Shown: positions 61,411 through 64,000 of the stretch, in pieces | Layout of the letters: every line of letters begins with the position of its first letter | Numbering within the stretch: position 1 is the stretch's first letter | Source of the DNA: Aestuariibacter salexigens DSM 15300 | GTDB lineage: Bacteria > Pseudomonadota > Gammaproteobacteria > Enterobacterales > Alteromonadaceae | Direction: 5' to 3' | Length of the DNA: 64,000 nucleotides | NCBI RefSeq assembly: GCF_000429145.1 | Contig: NZ_AUBH01000004.1 | Location: 62,001-126,000 of the forward strand | Notes under the pieces: generated by a model | Database searches by the model: none | Told to the model about the DNA's origin: nothing | The model's input: only the letters and a program-made list of their open reading frames with translations | Position numbers and translations under genes: made by a program

Positions 61411-62865
61411 CTACACTTTCGAACAGTGTTGGTTCTTACCTTTCGCTTTAGCCTGATAAAGCGCGTCATCTGCGCGTTTCACAATACTGGTTTGCGAATC
61501 AACGTCTTTGCAAAGCGTATAGCCGATACTCACGGTCAGTGGCTCTGGCAGACCAAAATCATGCTCTGATACAATTTCAATCAGCTTTTTGGCAAACGCT
61601 TCTGCGCCGTCCTCGTCTGACTCAGCGGCAATGACCAGAAACTCTTCTCCGCCCCATCGGCCAATTAAATCTATCGCTCTGACATGAGATTGAAACACCT
61701 TGCTTAATTCAATCAGGATGCGGTCGCCTTCAAGATGTCCGTACCTATCATTGACGGGTTTAAAATCATCCACGTCAATCAGATAGAGGGCAAATGGACT
61801 GCCGCTGCGCTTAAAACGATTAAGTTCATTATCGAGAAACTCTACGATGTGGTAGCGATTCCACAGCCCAGTGAGCGGGTCATGCCGGTATAACGCCTCG
61901 AGTTTTTCGGTTTTTTCCTGGAGTGCCATACTCAGGCGATTGCGCTGATTGACCAGCACAGCAATGGCGAAAATAATGCAAGACATCATTGCCACGAAGA
62001 GCTGTAGCGACATCAAAGGAGAAATGATCTCATAGTTGCTAAACGGCCCCAATTCTTTGTTGGTGGCAACAACAGCGACGGCGGCAACAACGATTTGCAC
62101 CGTAAACACGACCCGCTGACCCGCTTGTAACATTGAGATAAAAGCGAGCGGTAACAATAAGATACTTAAATATATGAACCACTTGTTTGGATATAGCAGT
62201 TCGAATATCACGGCGGTAAAGAATGCAAAAACCGCCGCACTAAAGAGCAGAATGGGAACAAAATATTTGCTTGTTACGCTTTGGCGATGCAAAAATGCAG
62301 AGAAGAAAGGAGCGAAAAGCAGTACACCTACCCCATCACCAATCCACCAGTTGGTAAACGCAAACGCGTAATCAACACCGCCCAAAAAGCCAAATAAGTA
62401 CAGTCCGGAGACACCAAACAGGGCGCTGATAAAGGCACCGAGAATCGCGCAAATCAGCACAAACAATGTGAACTCGTGCAAACTGGAAAACGGGGTGTGA
62501 CTGCCGGTCAATCGCTGTATCAGACGTGCCATTACAACGATAGCTATCACATCACCTACGCCGTTGAATGTGCCAGAAGCTAACGACGCGGCAATACTAC
62601 CGAGTGAATCGGTAGAAAAGTAGGCCCATACATTGCCGAAAAATGCGCCCAGAAAAATGCCTGGCCATATGCCTGTTCCATATCTAAACGCGAGGGCGAG
62701 CATCAAGCCTGATGGGATCCAGACTGGCGTGATGTTTCCGGGTGGGATAGCAAAAATCTGGCTCAGACGCGCACAGAGCACATATAAAATGGCTGTGCCC
62801 AGAATAAGTAATACGGGATGTTCGCTGCTGCGAATCGGCATGTCAGTTTGCTTGAGCCAACTCAA
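61411..62865 (-). CDS. MASE1-domain diguanylate cyclase
   Basis: 484 residues. N-terminal MASE1 region with about eight to nine hydrophobic helices (ILGTAILYVLCARLSQIFAI, GNITPVWIPSGLMLALAFRY, FLGAFFGNVWAYFS) to about residue 310, then GGDEF from about 320: DPLTGLWNRYHIVEFL, LYLIDVDDFKPVNDRYGHLE and the intact active site RWGGEEFLVI; an I-site RAID precedes it by five residues. It should make c-di-GMP from GTP with a membrane sensor. It ends 54 bp from the riboswitch-controlled protease gene, in the opposite direction. Start M1 at 62865 or M9 at 62841. Confidence 0.95.
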   Translation of the reverse strand: MSWLKQTDMPIRSSEHPVLLILGTAILYVLCARLSQIFAIPPGNITPVWIPSGLMLALAFRYGTGIWPGIFLGAFFGNVWAYFSTDSLGSIAASLASGTFNGVGDVIAIVVMARLIQRLTGSHTPFSSLHEFTLFVLICAILGAFISALFGVSGLYLFGFLGGVDYAFAFTNWWIGDGVGVLLFAPFFSAFLHRQSVTSKYFVPILLFSAAVFAFFTAVIFELLYPNKWFIYLSILLLPLAFISMLQAGQRVVFTVQIVVAAVAVVATNKELGPFSNYEIISPLMSLQLFVAMMSCIIFAIAVLVNQRNRLSMALQEKTEKLEALYRHDPLTGLWNRYHIVEFLDNELNRFKRSGSPFALYLIDVDDFKPVNDRYGHLEGDRILIELSKVFQSHVRAIDLIGRWGGEEFLVIAAESDEDGAEAFAKKLIEIVSEHDFGLPEPLTVSIGYTLCKDVDSQTSIVKRADDALYQAKAKGKNQHCSKV

Positions 62866-62964
62866 CCATATACGCCTTGATTACTATGCTTAACAAAACG
62901 TTACGCTAAATCCGTGCAAATGCAAGCAGGCGTGTCTAACGTAATGTCATTCGGGTTCGCAGCG

Positions 62965-63216
62965 CTATTGCGCTGCTTCTTCCTGTTTTACTCTGCCGAT
63001 CAACTGGTCTTTCAAATGCACACGACGTAACTTCTGTTGTTCAAGATAGTCATCAGAGCGCGGTTCGTCTCCGGATTCAATTCGATACACCTCATGGTCC
63101 AGCTCATTGTATTCATTCAGCATTTTGGAAAAATGTGCATCATTCATTTTTAAATGTCGTATGGTGTGGTGGTGATCTGGAAATTCGTTAAGGAAATTGT
63201 GTTTTTCTAATGACAT
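62965..63216 (-). CDS. YdcH family protein (DUF465)
   Basis: 83 residues, charged alpha-helical hairpin. MSLEKHNFLNEFPDHHHTIR, HLKMNDAHFSKMLNEYNELD and a terminal LEQQKLRRVHLKDQLIG match DUF465. ATG 63216 has AAGGTGAG ahead; the GTG at 63225 is not needed. Function unknown, cytoplasmic, common in gammaproteobacteria. Confidence 0.9.
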   Translation of the reverse strand: MSLEKHNFLNEFPDHHHTIRHLKMNDAHFSKMLNEYNELDHEVYRIESGDEPRSDDYLEQQKLRRVHLKDQLIGRVKQEEAAQ

Positions 63217-63534
63217 GCGACTCACCTTTTTTGTTACTGCTTAATTGACCTAAAGTATGCGCTCAACACACATAGGCATCTTTGATCTGTATCAGCTTAC
63301 GCACGCTCTCGGAGAGTGAATTAACGAATGTAATCCTATTACTGTTGAAGCACGTAATGACATTGCGCGCTCGACATTTTCTTATGTCATACCAAGTTGA
63401 CGTGAATCGTATGTTTATAATTTGTTGCAAAAAGGTCCTTTGTAATCAGCGGTAAAGCCCTGGCATATGGACTTTTTTGCATTATGATAGTGTGCTCAAA
63501 AAATAGATATTTATAAAGCGACAGTTGAGGAAGT
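63217..63534. other. Intergenic region between ydcH-like and M13 peptidase genes
   Basis: 318 bases. A TATGAT at 63483-63488 could be the -10 element of the M13 gene. No repeat, RNA motif or small gene recognised. Confidence 0.45.
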
Positions 63535-64000
63535 ATGAAAAAGTCTATTCTAGCTGCATCTATAGCAGTAGCAGTGCTCGGCATGAGTGGCTGCAGTCAA
63601 CCTAACACGAATCAGGCCAGCCCGGCCCCACAAACCGAAAGTCAGACAGTAGCGAAACAAGCAGAACAAGCGACAGGTCAGGCTGAATTAGGAAGTTTTG
63701 GCGTAGAGCTTGATGCCCGTGACCTGAATGTAAAACCAGGCGATGACTTTTTCATGTATGCAGGTGGAACCTGGTACGAAAACTTTGAATTGCCTGCGGA
63801 TAAAACCCGCTACGGTGCATTCACTAAATTGGCTGACCGCAGCGAAGAACAGGTAAAAGCTATCATTGACGAGCTTGCTGCAACGCCCAATTTAAGCGGT
63901 GAAGGCAAGCTGGTGGCGGACTTTTACAATTCGTTTATGGACGTGGAACGCATAAATGAATTGGGTATAACACCTATCCAATCGACACTGGATAATATCG
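63535..64000 (+). CDS. M13 (neprilysin/PepO-like) metallopeptidase lipoprotein, cut by window end
   Basis: The first 155 residues are visible with no stop. MKKSILAASIAVAVLGMSGC is a lipoprotein signal with lipobox MSGC (Cys20). A Gln/Ala/Thr-rich linker follows, then the M13 N-terminal domain: NVKPGDDFFMYAGGTWYENF, ADKTRYGAFTKLADRSEEQV and VADFYNSFMDVERIN. The zinc-binding HExxH lies beyond the window. GAGGAAGT precedes the ATG. It should be an outer- or inner-membrane-anchored oligopeptidase. Confidence 0.9.
   Translation, partial: MKKSILAASIAVAVLGMSGCSQPNTNQASPAPQTESQTVAKQAEQATGQAELGSFGVELDARDLNVKPGDDFFMYAGGTWYENFELPADKTRYGAFTKLADRSEEQVKAIIDELAATPNLSGEGKLVADFYNSFMDVERINELGITPIQSTLDNI

Overview
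The window looks like a chromosomal segment of a marine-type gammaproteobacterium, most likely an Alteromonadales (Alteromonadaceae-like) species. Reasons: the MipA/OmpV-DUF3019-response regulator-histidine kinase operon, TonB-dependent receptor-linked catabolism, split-subunit PntAB, several secreted metalloproteases, a giant cadherin-like repeat protein, DUF2797, and GGDEF proteins with a c-di-GMP riboswitch. This placement is inferred from gene content only. There are no rRNA or tRNA genes and no transposase or phage structural genes. Genes are cut by both window ends: a GNAT acetyltransferase at the left and an M13 peptidase lipoprotein at the right.

Layout. 1-9.4 kb: a minus-strand operon of a 2774-residue tandem-repeat surface protein, an outer-membrane beta-barrel and a GNAT, all with overlapping stop/start codons. 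9.6-13.6 kb: a periplasmic solute-binding-like protein, then the mipA-DUF3019-RR-HK operon with a 10-bp-phased TGTAG repeat array in its promoter. 13.9-17.0 kb: a secreted two-gene unit, an unknown protein plus a metzincin protease. 17.2-24.8 kb: a catabolic cluster (WrbA, citryl-CoA-lyase-like enzyme, CoA-transferase, IclR regulator, TonB receptor, VOC protein, alpha/beta hydrolase) tied together by near-identical operator sequences. 24.8-33.6 kb: an acyl-CoA-reductase-like double SDR, a sulfotransferase-like/aminotransferase pair, SelO, and the pntA-pntA2-pntB transhydrogenase operon.

34-42 kb is the most defence-like part. It holds a RelB/RelE-type toxin-antitoxin pair, two degenerate 28-bp repeats exactly 60 bp apart that resemble type I-F CRISPR repeats, a TerB-like protein, and a translationally coupled SMC-like operon (1228-aa DUF3584-like ATPase, MukE-like protein, MukF/kleisin-like protein). 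A WYL-domain regulator lies upstream. The three-gene order is ATPase first, the reverse of mukFEB/jetABC, and no JetD/TOPRIM nuclease is present. This is my best candidate for an incompletely described system.

42-64 kb is mixed housekeeping and signalling: HDAC-like amidohydrolase, M28 peptidase, cold-shock protein, DUF2797, a REC-GGDEF protein with a degenerate GGDRF site, tandem solute-binding-like proteins, glutaryl-CoA dehydrogenase, an isocitrate dehydrogenase/LysR divergent pair, M14 carboxypeptidase, and an ALDH plus acetolactate-synthase-like pair. Next comes a secreted metzincin preceded by a clear c-di-GMP-I (GEMM) riboswitch, with a MASE1-GGDEF cyclase immediately downstream in the opposite direction. 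YdcH/DUF465 and the M13 peptidase close the window.
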